Below, in pieces: positions 45,078 through 53,405 of a stretch of DNA of 56,363 nucleotides (its first letter is position 1; every line of letters starts with the position of its first letter). This DNA is from an uncultured Ectothiorhodospiraceae bacterium. GTDB lineage: Bacteria; Pseudomonadota; Gammaproteobacteria; Nitrococcales; Nitrococcaceae. Where the stretch lies: positions 1-56,363 of the forward strand of contig CAJXKP010000016.1 of assembly GCA_913055565.1 (NCBI GenBank). Direction: 5' to 3'. The notes under the pieces were generated by a model, which ran no database searches, was not told where the DNA came from, and was given only the letters and a program-made list of their open reading frames with translations. The translations under genes were made by a program, and so were the position numbers.

Positions 45078-46533
45078 GCTCAGCAATGGACTCCGCGGCC
45101 GTGGCAAACTGCAACTCGAAGCGGGCGCCGCCTAGCGTCGGGCTGTCGCCGACACGGATGCTGGCACCGTGGTCCTCGACCGTGCCGTGAACGACGGCGA
45201 GGCCCAACCCGGTACCCTCCGCAACGCTCTTGCTCGTGTAGAAGGGCTCGAAGATACGCGAGCGCATCGCCTCGGGCACGCCCGGACCATCGTCATCGAT
45301 GTAGATACCGGGGTGTGGCTCACTAAACCAGCCAATAACGACCTGCCCGCCGGCACCAGCGGCCTGGCTGGCATTACTCAGGAGGTTGACCAGGGCGTGA
45401 TGGAGGCGGTTTCGATCGACTGAGACGACAGGCGCCTCGCCATCGTCGGCAATCGCGATGGTAGCCGCCGGCGGCTGGCTGGCCTCCGCCAGCGTAGCGA
45501 CGGCCAGTTGCGCCAGCCGATCCAGCGGCTCGGGGCTGAGGCGTACGGGGTTTCGGCCCGCGAAGTCCATGAGTTGGCGTATCGTCGCCTCCATGCGCGC
45601 GACCTCTGTGCGTATGGCCTCCGCTTCCCGACCAGAGCGGCCGGTTTCATCACTAAGCCGCAGGAGCCGTTGGGCACGGCCGTCAACCACACTCAGCGGC
45701 GTCCCCAGTTCGTGGGCGAGCCCAGTGGCCAGGGCACCGATCGCCGCCAGCTTCTGGGAATGCCGCAGGTCCTGCTCGAGCACGCCCTCACGGCGTCGGC
45801 GTTCCTCGATCTCGGCCTCAGAGCCCTCGATGCCGGCGAGCATGTTGTTTAACCCCCGACTCAGGGATTGAATCTCACCGGGCCCATTGGCTGAGGCCCT
45901 TATGCCGCGTTCGCCATCGGCGAAGCGCTGCATCGCCGACACCAGATCCTGGATGGGTCGTCCCACTAGCCGCCGGTGGGCGACTAAGATGATCCCCGTA
46001 ACGATCAGGCCAATCGCGATCAACGCGGCAACCGCCCCAATACGAAGACGCGCCAGCGCGATCCGAAACTCGGCAGCGCGACGGCTGATCTGGAGCATCC
46101 CCAGTACTCGCCCGCCGGTACCAGTGAGGGGCACGAAGTAGTTATAGACCTGCTCGCCCTGGACCCGTTCGTAGGCGCCACGGCGTTCGCGCTCATCCTC
46201 GCCCTGGGGCAGACGCTCGGGGGTCGGGGGCTGCTCGCTCCGACCGGCCCCTGCACTGGCGATGAGCTGTCCCTCCGGACCGAAGATATGGGCCCCATAG
46301 ACGCGATCGAATTCGAACGCCGTCTCCAGAGACTCCCGAACCGCCCCGATGCGCCCCAGCTCCAGGGAATAGCTCAAGGGCTGGCTAATGGCGCGAGCGA
46401 TGAGCGCGCTCTCCTCCTGTTTACGCTGCTCGACGTCCGCCTCAAGGGTCTGGAGGCTGAACCAGGCAGCAACGGCGAGCAACCCGATCAGCGGTGCGAT
46501 GATGAATGCCACAAGGGCGGTTGCCAGGCGCAT
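45037..46533 (-). CDS. Sensor histidine kinase (ZraS/HydH-like)
   Basis: Membrane sensor, 498 residues: transmembrane helix at about 8-27, a periplasmic region to about 165, second helix about 165-190, HAMP, a coiled-coil stretch, the phospho-accepting His in LAHELGTPLS, and an ATPase domain with HALVNLLSNASQAAG, DDGPGVP and GTGLGLAVVHG. The overall form is that of ZraS, which senses zinc/envelope stress, but the periplasmic sensor is not diagnostic. Confidence 0.9.
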   Translation of the reverse strand: MRLATALVAFIIAPLIGLLAVAAWFSLQTLEADVEQRKQEESALIARAISQPLSYSLELGRIGAVRESLETAFEFDRVYGAHIFGPEGQLIASAGAGRSEQPPTPERLPQGEDERERRGAYERVQGEQVYNYFVPLTGTGGRVLGMLQISRRAAEFRIALARLRIGAVAALIAIGLIVTGIILVAHRRLVGRPIQDLVSAMQRFADGERGIRASANGPGEIQSLSRGLNNMLAGIEGSEAEIEERRRREGVLEQDLRHSQKLAAIGALATGLAHELGTPLSVVDGRAQRLLRLSDETGRSGREAEAIRTEVARMEATIRQLMDFAGRNPVRLSPEPLDRLAQLAVATLAEASQPPAATIAIADDGEAPVVSVDRNRLHHALVNLLSNASQAAGAGGQVVIGWFSEPHPGIYIDDDGPGVPEAMRSRIFEPFYTSKSVAEGTGLGLAVVHGTVEDHGASIRVGDSPTLGGARFELQFATAAESIAEHDDERNADPDPAG

Positions 46534-46542
46534 GGGGGCTCC

Positions 46543-46575
46543 GTGTCAGTGACACTGTGTCAGGATGTCTCAGGT
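46543..46575 (+). promoter_or_regulatory. Upstream activator sites for a sigma-54 regulator
   Basis: GTGTCA-G-TGACAC at 46543-46555 is a perfect dyad, followed by a direct GTGTCAG at 46557-46563 and a degenerate TGTCTCAGG. It lies 95-125 bases upstream of the -24 box. These are likely binding sites of the adjacent response regulator, and could also affect the divergent kinase gene ten bases away. Confidence 0.55.
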
Positions 46576-46668
46576 GTGTCGTCGAGAATCAGTAGCCGTC
46601 CAAGCCACTCGCCGCGAGTGGCCTATAAAATTCTTCGTAATCAACCATCTACGCCCTTACTCAGAGTT

Positions 46669-46684
46669 TGGCACAGCAGGTGCA
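46669..46684 (+). promoter_or_regulatory. Sigma-54 promoter of the DUF4168 gene
   Basis: TGGCACAGCAGGTGCA: the -24 half is perfect (TGGCAC), the -12 half has one change (GTGCA for TTGCA), and GG-GC spacing is 12. It lies 55 bases before the start codon. Confidence 0.75.
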
Positions 46685-46739
46685 AAGGGATAGTCGGATC
46701 AAGCCGATCCGTCACAATACAGGCTCAGGAGTCATATTG

Positions 46740-47141
46740 ATGTGGAAAAAGACCGGCAAGTCCATCGCACTGAGCGCCGCCCTGCTTATCACGGCGCCCG
46801 TGACCGTGGCACAGGAGCAGAAGGAAGCGAGCTTCAGTGACGACCAGCTCAGCCAGTACGCCTCCGCGCGCAGCGAGATCAAGGAAGTGAGCCAGTCCTT
46901 CCGCGGCGACATGCAGGAGGCCGAGAACAAGAAGGAAGCCCAGAAGCTTCGCAAGGAGATGCAGGAGGCCATGGTCGGCGCGGTCGAATCATCGGGACTG
47001 TCCGTTGAGGATTACAACAAGATCACCAAGGCCGTGCGCCAAGACAAGGAGCTTCAATCGAAGGTACGCTCCATGATGGAGTCGAAGGAGGGCCAGGCTG
47101 GCAATGACGGCAGCGCTAATAGCGGCTCGGGCAGCAGCTAA
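46740..47141 (+). CDS. Periplasmic DUF4168 protein
   Basis: A 133-residue secreted protein: signal peptide to about residue 24 (ends TVAQ-EQK), then a charged helical domain with DDQLSQYASARSEIKEVSQSF and SGLSVEDYNKITKAVRQDKELQSKV (family features FSDDQL, DYNKI), and a Ser/Gly-rich tail. The function of DUF4168 is not known; the context suggests an envelope-stress protein under the divergent two-component system, analogous in layout to zraP beside zraSR, though not a ZraP homologue. Confidence 0.85.
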   Translation: MWKKTGKSIALSAALLITAPVTVAQEQKEASFSDDQLSQYASARSEIKEVSQSFRGDMQEAENKKEAQKLRKEMQEAMVGAVESSGLSVEDYNKITKAVRQDKELQSKVRSMMESKEGQAGNDGSANSGSGSS

Positions 47142-47184
47142 TAGCCACGTCCTCAAGTGGGATCCACGCTGAGATCCAATGGCA

Positions 47185-47211
47185 CCAGGGCCGACTGAAG
47201 GTCGGTCCTGG
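47185..47211 (+). terminator. Hairpin after the DUF4168 gene
   Basis: An 11-bp stem with one G-T pair (CCAGGGCCGAC / GTCGGTCCTGG) and a five-base loop. It is followed by an AT-richer stretch (TCAATTCATT). It begins 43 bases after the stop codon. Confidence 0.7.
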
Positions 47212-47255
47212 TCAATTCATTGAACGCCGGAGAGCCGAAACGGCCGCAATATTGC

Positions 47256-47888
47256 ATGAAGTCGGCGACTGAAGGGCCCGTGATCCCTGAGTATCGGCAG
47301 CCGCGGCTGTCGCTGCATCTGCTGCGTGCCGCCCGTCCGCGCGACGGCGGCAAGCGTATCCGCATCGGCGAGCTGATCAAGAATCTCGGTGAGGATTCGT
47401 TCGGTTGGTGCCTGATCGTCTTCGGCCTGATCAATATGATGCCGCTACCCGTCGGCAGCAATTTCATTACGGCCCTACCGCTGGTCATCCTCAGCTGGCA
47501 GATGTGCCGCGGCTGGCACTATGTCCATGTGCCCGAATTCATTGCCCGCCGCGAGGTCGACAGCATCGCATTCCGGCGGCGTGTCGCCAGTGCCCGTTGG
47601 GCGACCGCGCGCTTGGAGCGCGTACTCAAGCCGCGCTATCAGTGGATCTTCGCGCCGTTCTATTACCGCGGCATCGCCGTGATCCTGTTCGCCATGTCGT
47701 TCGCCCTGTTCCTGCCCATACTCGGTACCGGCTTCATCCTTGCCAGCGCCATGTTCACGTTCGCCGTCGGCCTCGTCGCCGAGGATGGCCTCATCGCTTT
47801 GGCGGGCTTATCCCTCGGGGTTCTCGCTACCGGTGCCGCGCTCGCGCTGCTAACGCTGTTCGCGCTCGGGGTTAGCAGCCTCTTCTAA
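47256..47888 (+). CDS. ExoD-family membrane protein
   Basis: A 210-residue inner-membrane protein of the exopolysaccharide synthesis ExoD family. The N-terminal part has GKRIRIGELIKNLGEDSFGWCLIVFGLINMMPLP (core IGELIKNLGEDSFGW, MMPLPVGSN), and at least three further helices follow. ExoD was linked to exopolysaccharide and alkali tolerance in rhizobia; its biochemical role is unknown. The ATG at 47256 is preferred over an in-frame TTG at 47220. Confidence 0.85.
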   Translation: MKSATEGPVIPEYRQPRLSLHLLRAARPRDGGKRIRIGELIKNLGEDSFGWCLIVFGLINMMPLPVGSNFITALPLVILSWQMCRGWHYVHVPEFIARREVDSIAFRRRVASARWATARLERVLKPRYQWIFAPFYYRGIAVILFAMSFALFLPILGTGFILASAMFTFAVGLVAEDGLIALAGLSLGVLATGAALALLTLFALGVSSLF

Positions 47889-47910
47889 GCGCTACCTGAA
47901 CGCATGGCTG

Positions 47911-49386
47911 TTAGCTCTCGCAGGTCGGCGAGTGCCGTAGCCGCAGGCGGGCTCGCAGCCGGCGCGCCAGCGTATCGACGCCGATGTTGAGCAGCGCCGT
48001 GATGACGATAAGCACCATGGCCCGGTCGAAGCGAAGCTCGTTAATGGCGCTATCCACGTAGAAGCCCAGCGTGGTGATACCGAGGATGCCGAGGATCGCG
48101 GTCTCACGCATGATGATCTCCCAGCGGTAGAACAAGAACGCCAAGAAGGGCCCGTAGACCCGGGGCAGAACCTCGTAGCCGTAGCGTTCCAACCGCCCCT
48201 GAGCCGCACCCGGCCGCAGCGAGATCTCATTACTTCGCCGACCGATCAAATGGCCGATGATGCCCGCATTGTGCACGGCCAATGCCACCACCGCCGGCAG
48301 CATCGACGGCCCCCAGAGCTGGAGCAGGATATAGGCCAGCAGATACTCGGGGGTCGTACGCGCGATCACGAGCAGCGTGTGCCCGAGGGTGCCAGTAATA
48401 CGACCGGTAAAGTGGCGTGAGATCAACGGGAAAGCGAGTAGCGACAGCGCCCCCGTCGCCACGAGGGCGATCTGGGTCAGCACGATCGTGGCACCGATAC
48501 CGGGCAGGGCTTGATTGACCATCAGATCCGCGAACCACTGCCACAGCGCGACCAAACCCTCGCCCTGGCGGATCGGGTTGGGCACGATGTCTTCGGTGAA
48601 GAATCGCACGGCCTGGCCCCAAGCGATGGGCAGGCCGGTGCCGAGGAAGAAGGGTGCCGCCAACATATAGAGCGGCACGAGCCTCGACCGAACCCAGAGC
48701 CTGAGGGCGGCGATGAGGATGTAGAACACCAGCAGCAGGGCCCCTACATGATCGTAATGCCCCTCACCGAATGCCGACTCGAGATAGAAGCCCAACGTCG
48801 GCATGCCCACGAAGCCCAGTATGGCGCTTGAGCGCAAGCCGCACTCCAGGCGATAGGAGGTGTACGAGCGCAGATGGGGCCAAGCATCCGGGATACGGGC
48901 GAACAGGAACCTCGACAAGACACCGACGCGGCGCGGCAAGATACGCGCCGGTGTGGGATCCGCCTCATCCAGGATCTCTGAGTAGACCTTACCGAAGATA
49001 CCCGCGTAGGGAATGGCGATGGCGAGCACGCCGGTGAGCGGGTGCAGACCGAAGAACTGGAGAAAGATCAGTGCCCAGAAGAGCTCATGGATGGCGCGCA
49101 CAAAGGCGCAGACCATGCGCACGATGCGGAAGCGGAACAGCAGCGACAGGACGAACCCGGCCGCCGCACCCAGGCCGACGCCGACAAACGCAAACGCCAC
49201 CGTCCGCAGCAAGGCCGTCCCGATCTGCCCTGGCGAGCTGAAATCGGGCGTCACGACACCACGCAGCAGGCGCCCCATCTCCAGCCAGGGATTGATGCTG
49301 GTAATCGCCAGATCGGCGAAGACCAGACAAACCGCCGCTACCAGAACAAAGCCCAGGCTGGTCCGAATCGTTGGCGATTGCGGCAT
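47911..49386 (-). CDS. Fused double permease of a PhnE-type transporter (putative selenate/selenium uptake)
   Basis: Two PhnE-like permease halves in one 491-residue chain. The first half has the pattern SSAILGFVGMPTLGFYLESA near residue 190, and the second repeats it as ETAILGILGITTLGFYVDSA near 450. Each half has five to six helices. This fusion differs from the separate permeases of the phn and ptx systems in the same window. It ends the senA-SBP-ATPase-permease unit. Selenium as substrate is inferred from senA. Confidence 0.85.
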   Translation of the reverse strand: MPQSPTIRTSLGFVLVAAVCLVFADLAITSINPWLEMGRLLRGVVTPDFSSPGQIGTALLRTVAFAFVGVGLGAAAGFVLSLLFRFRIVRMVCAFVRAIHELFWALIFLQFFGLHPLTGVLAIAIPYAGIFGKVYSEILDEADPTPARILPRRVGVLSRFLFARIPDAWPHLRSYTSYRLECGLRSSAILGFVGMPTLGFYLESAFGEGHYDHVGALLLVFYILIAALRLWVRSRLVPLYMLAAPFFLGTGLPIAWGQAVRFFTEDIVPNPIRQGEGLVALWQWFADLMVNQALPGIGATIVLTQIALVATGALSLLAFPLISRHFTGRITGTLGHTLLVIARTTPEYLLAYILLQLWGPSMLPAVVALAVHNAGIIGHLIGRRSNEISLRPGAAQGRLERYGYEVLPRVYGPFLAFLFYRWEIIMRETAILGILGITTLGFYVDSAINELRFDRAMVLIVITALLNIGVDTLARRLRARLRLRHSPTCES

Positions 49387-49397
49387 GACTCGCGGCC

Positions 49398-50063
49398 TTA
49401 GGCCGTCTCGCCCCGGTACAGGGGTAACAGATCCTCGGGCGATAACTCGGCGGCAGGCTCATCGAGTGCGATACGACCCTCATCGATGCCCACGACCCGA
49501 TTGGTATAGCGCAGCGCGAGCTCCACATCATGCATGGCTAGCACGGCCGTGGCGTAATGGGATGTCAGGGTACGCATGACGTTATGCGCCTGGGGCCCAT
49601 CCAGCGCCGAGACCGGCTCATCGGCCAGCAGGATCCCGGCGTCCTGATAGACCGTACGCGCGACCGCCGTGCGCTGGCGTTGCCCGCCGGAGAGCTCGCC
49701 CACGGGCGACCACAGCTTGGGGGCCATTGCCAGCGGCTCCAACACAGCCTCGACGGCCTCGACCTCATGGCGGAACGGCCAGACCAGATTCGCGATGTTG
49801 TACCAGCTCGCGTGCGCCGACAGCCGGCCCATGTAGACGTTGTGGAACACCGACAGCGCATGCACCAGCCCCAGCTCCTGGGGCATGTAGGAGATGTCGC
49901 TGCGCTCGGCATCGAACAGTAAGGACAACAGCGTCGATTTACCGGCCCCGCTGCGCCCGACCAGGGCCACCTGCTCGCCCACCTCGATGGTCAGCGTGAT
50001 GGGGTCCAGAACGCGCTGGCCCCCGTAGGCCGCGCTGGCCGAGCGCAGAGACAGGCCCGCCAT
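49398..50063 (-). CDS. ATPase of the PhnC-type selenium-linked transporter
   Basis: A compact 221-residue ABC ATPase, about 30-40 residues shorter than PhnC. It has Walker A GRSGAGKST, MPQELGLVHALSVFHNVYMG, signature LSGGQRQRTAVA and ILLADEPVSALD. The region between Walker A and the Q-loop is shortened. Its start shares one base with the stop of the binding-protein gene. Confidence 0.87.
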   Translation of the reverse strand: MAGLSLRSASAAYGGQRVLDPITLTIEVGEQVALVGRSGAGKSTLLSLLFDAERSDISYMPQELGLVHALSVFHNVYMGRLSAHASWYNIANLVWPFRHEVEAVEAVLEPLAMAPKLWSPVGELSGGQRQRTAVARTVYQDAGILLADEPVSALDGPQAHNVMRTLTSHYATAVLAMHDVELALRYTNRVVGIDEGRIALDEPAAELSPEDLLPLYRGETA

Positions 50064-50923
50064 CAGTCGATGAGATCCAGCTTCTTGGCGGTCTCGCGGA
50101 TGTTGTCATAGGAGCTATTGGAGGTCGGGATGAAGCCTTCGCGCGGGAAGCTCTGCAGCAGCTCCGGGTCCTCCATGGCGAGCAACGCCTCGCGGACCTT
50201 GTCCTTGAAGTCGTCCCCGAAGCGCTGATTGACGTCACCGCGAATAGTCCACTGATAGTCCGCGTAGGTCGGCGTCTCCCAGATGACGCTGACCTCACCC
50301 GTATCCACCTTACCGTTGGCGACGGCCGAGTCCCAGACGCTGTAGTTCACAGCGCCGACCTCGTAGGTACCGGATTCGACCAGCGCGATGGTGCGCGAGT
50401 GGTTGCCGCTAAAGCCGACGCGCTCAAGGGCATCCTGCGGTGCGGCATCGAAGACGCGGCGGATGTGGTACTCCGGCATCAGCCGCCCGGAGGTCGAGCC
50501 CTTGGAGCCGAAGGTAAAGGTCTTGCCCTTGATGCCTTGCGGGAAATCCTCGGAGCGGGTCAGGCCGGTACTCTTGTGCGCGATGAAATAGGTGCTGAAC
50601 TCGGCGTCCTCGACACCCTGCGCCAAGGCCTCAGAGCCCGGCACGGCCTGGCGCGCGCGCACCCCGGAGAGCCCCCCGAACCAGGCCAGCTGGACCTGGT
50701 TGTTGCGAAAGGCGGTGACGGCTGCCGCGTAGGACTTCACCGGCACATAGCGCACGTCTACATCCAGCTCGCCCTCCAGGTAGTCGGCGACCTTGCCGAA
50801 GCGTTCGCGGAGCTTGGTCTCGTCCTGATCGGGGATGGCCGTAAAGACCAGGGTCTCGGCCGAGGCGGCCGCTGGCGCTAGCAGGGCGGCGACAAGAGCC
50901 GCGGTTAGGGCGTGTTTCAGCAT
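50063..50923 (-). CDS. PhnD-family binding protein, putative selenate ABC transporter receptor
   Basis: Periplasmic receptor, 286 residues, signal peptide ending ASA-ETL. Segments FTAIPDQDETKLRERFGKVADYLE, NNQVQLAWFGGLSGVRARQAVPGS and FTFGSKGSTSGRLMPEYHIR (read in short pieces) match the subfamily annotated as putative selenate ABC transporter periplasmic protein, found with selD. The STSG motif that holds an oxyanion is kept, and WFGG replaces the YFGP/HMGA of the phosphite and phosphonate receptors here. The ATG at 50923 has AAGGAG upstream and lies 28 bases after senA. Confidence 0.85.
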   Translation of the reverse strand: MLKHALTAALVAALLAPAAASAETLVFTAIPDQDETKLRERFGKVADYLEGELDVDVRYVPVKSYAAAVTAFRNNQVQLAWFGGLSGVRARQAVPGSEALAQGVEDAEFSTYFIAHKSTGLTRSEDFPQGIKGKTFTFGSKGSTSGRLMPEYHIRRVFDAAPQDALERVGFSGNHSRTIALVESGTYEVGAVNYSVWDSAVANGKVDTGEVSVIWETPTYADYQWTIRGDVNQRFGDDFKDKVREALLAMEDPELLQSFPREGFIPTSNSSYDNIRETAKKLDLID

Positions 50924-50951
50924 GATAGTACTCCTTGTAGGTATGAGCGAT

Positions 50952-52289
50952 CTAGTTGGCAGCAGCGCAGGTACGGAAGCCGGACGGTACATCATTGCGG
51001 TCCGGCAGGAAGAAGTTGCGATGGTTGTTATTCATGAGCCGGGCCCGGGTCGCCCAGCTACCGCCGCGTAGCACGCGCCGCCCCTCGGGGAACCAGGGTT
51101 CGGAGTAATCCTGGTAGAGATCGGCCTGGAAGCCGGGATAGGGGTCGAAGCGGCTTGCCGTCCACTCCCAGACATTGCCCAGCATCTGGCGACAGCCACA
51201 GCCACTATCGCCGTCCGGGAAGGCGCCGACATCCACCGTGTTCAGGCGTACGCCATCCAGATTCGCTCGCTGGCTATCGGGGAACGGCTCGTTGCCCCAC
51301 GGATAGAGGCGCTTGCCTGGGGCCAGGGCGCTGGCGTCGCCGGTCAGTACCCGGCTCGCGGCGACCTCCCATTCCAGCTCCGTCGGCAGGCGACGCCCGG
51401 CCCAGCGGCAATAGGCCTGGGCCTCGTACCAGTTGACCCAGGCTACCGGCTCGTTCGGGGCCAGTGGGATCCAACGGTCGAACCAGCGTACAGACCAGTT
51501 GCCTTGGCCGTCGCGCCGCCAGTACAGCGGCGCCTTGAGACCAGCTTCGGTCAGCCAATGCCAGCCAGCCTCACTCCAAAACTCGGGGCGGGTATAACCG
51601 CCATCTTCGACGAACGCCCGGTAGGCCTCATTGGTCACCGGCGCGCGGCTGATACGAAACGGCTCAACGGTGACCGTATGCGCGGGCTTCTCGTTATCGA
51701 AGCGGAACGCCACCTCCGCGTCCGACCCCAACAGGTGTTCGCCGCCCGGCACCGCGACATCGCCATCGAGCGAGCCACCGCCCGGCACCGCCGGCGACTC
51801 GGCCGGCAGGGGCGGCGGCGCGTCGGCCAGTGTCTGGCGGGTATAGGTAAACGCCTCGGTGTGCATGTCCTCATGCAGCACGGTGAGCTGGTAGACGTAG
51901 CTCTGGGCCTCGCTGGCCAGGCCGCTATCGGGCAGGCGTGCCAGCATGGCCTCACGCACCGCGCCGAGATAGGCGTAGGTCGTTGCCTTGTCCGGCAGCG
52001 CTAGCTCCCAGCGATCATCGTGCTCGACGCTGCTGGAGTCGTAGAGGCGCTCGGCATCACCCTGCTGGTAGTCGGGCAAGCCGTGCAGCGCGCGTAGTGC
52101 AAAGTAGTCATGGAAGAAACCCACATGCCCCACCTCCCAGAGCGGCGGATTCACGATGCTAAGCTGCGGCCCCAGGGCGCGCGCATCGATGAGATCGTCC
52201 GTTAACTCATAGGTGCGCTGCCGCGCATCCTCAATCATGGACGCCAGCCGCTGGGCGTCGACACGCTGGGTTGCTGGTACGTCGATCAT
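50952..52289 (-). CDS. senA: Selenoneine synthase SenA
   Basis: EgtB-like non-haem iron enzyme that joins a selenosugar to hercynine (selenoneine pathway). The 445-residue protein has the DinB-like domain with His55 (WEVGHVGFFHDYF), His139 and His143 (LHEDMHTEAF), and a C-terminal FGE-like fold (PGGEHLLGSD, FDNEKPAH, YCRWAGRRLPTELEWE, LRGGSWATR). SenA is told from EgtB by its neighbour senB and by the SenA-type LHEDMH-E motif. Its paralogue at 39 kb is OvoA. A second ATG at codon 18 is possible. The substrate hercynine needs EgtD, which is not seen here. Confidence 0.88.
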   Translation of the reverse strand: MIDVPATQRVDAQRLASMIEDARQRTYELTDDLIDARALGPQLSIVNPPLWEVGHVGFFHDYFALRALHGLPDYQQGDAERLYDSSSVEHDDRWELALPDKATTYAYLGAVREAMLARLPDSGLASEAQSYVYQLTVLHEDMHTEAFTYTRQTLADAPPPLPAESPAVPGGGSLDGDVAVPGGEHLLGSDAEVAFRFDNEKPAHTVTVEPFRISRAPVTNEAYRAFVEDGGYTRPEFWSEAGWHWLTEAGLKAPLYWRRDGQGNWSVRWFDRWIPLAPNEPVAWVNWYEAQAYCRWAGRRLPTELEWEVAASRVLTGDASALAPGKRLYPWGNEPFPDSQRANLDGVRLNTVDVGAFPDGDSGCGCRQMLGNVWEWTASRFDPYPGFQADLYQDYSEPWFPEGRRVLRGGSWATRARLMNNNHRNFFLPDRNDVPSGFRTCAAAN

Positions 52290-52304
52290 TGGTTATCCCG
52301 ATCC

Positions 52305-53276
52305 ATGCAAAAGCTAACAATTACGTTGAACACCCCCGCTGGCGCGCAGTCGCGAGCGGGCAATCGAGCGACGGCCACGCGTTGGGCCCGATTTCTACGC
52401 GAGCTGGGCCATCGCGTCCATGTCTCGCTGGCCGATCCCGGTGAGCGCTGTGATGCCATGATCGCCCTCCACGCCTGGCGCAGTGCCGAGCCCATCCGAG
52501 CCTTCGCCGAGTGCCATCCTCAGCGCCCCCTCATCGTGGCCCTGACCGGCACGGATATCTACCGGTTCCAGCAAAGCCACCCCGAGACCACGCAGGCGAG
52601 CATGGAGGCGGCGCATGGCCTCATCGGCCTGCATGATCGTGTCGGCGACGCCATCCCGGCGCACCTGCGCGAGCGACTGCATACCGTGTATCAGTCGGCG
52701 CATCCCCTGCCTCGCAGCTATCCGAGCCCGGCGCGCGGTCGCCTCGACGTCTGCGTGGCCGGCCACCTACGCGAGGAAAAGGATTCCCTGCGCGCCGCCT
52801 ACGCCGCCCGCGAGCTAGCCGCCAATTCGCGCATTCGCATCGTTCAGGCCGGTCGCGCCCATGGTCCCGACTGGGCGCAAGCCGCCGAGGCCGAGGCCGC
52901 CCACAACCCGCGCTACCAGTGGCTCGGCGAGATCCCACACTGGCAGGTCCGCCAGCTGATGAGCCGCTCGCGGGCCATGGTCATGAGCTCCATCATGGAG
53001 GGCGGCGCCAACGTCGTCTCCGAGGCCTGCGTCGCCGGGCTACCCGTCATCGCGTCCGATATCCCGGGCAACCGCGGCCTCCTCGGCGACGACTACGCCG
53101 GCTACTACCCGGCGCGCGACACCACGGCGCTCCGCGAGCTCCTCCAGCGCGCCGAGGCCGAACCCGGCTTCCTGGATCAGCTCCAGGAACACTGCCACAC
53201 CCTCGCCCCGTGGTTCACGCCGCAGGCCGAGCGCGACAGCCTGAATGCGGTGCTGCAGCGCGTGACACCCACGTAG
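52305..53276 (+). CDS. senB: Selenosugar synthase SenB
   Basis: GT-B glycosyltransferase-like enzyme that couples selenophosphate to UDP-sugar to make a selenosugar with a C-Se bond. The 323-residue protein has the SenB opening TPAGAQSRAGNRATATRWARFLRELGHRV (core SRAGNRATATRWARFLR), VALTGTDIYR and the nucleotide-sugar segment SIMEGGANVVSEACVAGLPVIASDIPGNRGLLG (core EGGANVVSEA). It is divergent from senA with 15 bases between start codons. Neither start has a strong ribosome binding site. Confidence 0.9.
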   Translation: MQKLTITLNTPAGAQSRAGNRATATRWARFLRELGHRVHVSLADPGERCDAMIALHAWRSAEPIRAFAECHPQRPLIVALTGTDIYRFQQSHPETTQASMEAAHGLIGLHDRVGDAIPAHLRERLHTVYQSAHPLPRSYPSPARGRLDVCVAGHLREEKDSLRAAYAARELAANSRIRIVQAGRAHGPDWAQAAEAEAAHNPRYQWLGEIPHWQVRQLMSRSRAMVMSSIMEGGANVVSEACVAGLPVIASDIPGNRGLLGDDYAGYYPARDTTALRELLQRAEAEPGFLDQLQEHCHTLAPWFTPQAERDSLNAVLQRVTPT

Positions 53277-53291
53277 CCGTCGCTAGCGGCT

Positions 53292-53313
53292 GTATCCGGA
53301 TTAGCCCGGATAC
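53292..53313 (+). terminator. Hairpin after senB
   Basis: Stem GTATCCGG/CCGGATAC with a six-base loop, 15 bases after the senB stop; no T-run follows. Confidence 0.5.
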
Positions 53314-53405
53314 CCGCTCGGCAATCGCTTGCTTACCCTCTCTCTAGGGTCGCGGTTCCAGCCGTTGACCTCAATCACAGAACAACATCGAGGGAGGCCA
53401 ACCCC

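Noticed and set aside
50952-52289. EgtB (ergothioneine sulfoxide synthase) annotation
   Set aside because: The partner gene is senB, selD is next to it, and no egtC or egtD is present; SenA is the consistent reading.
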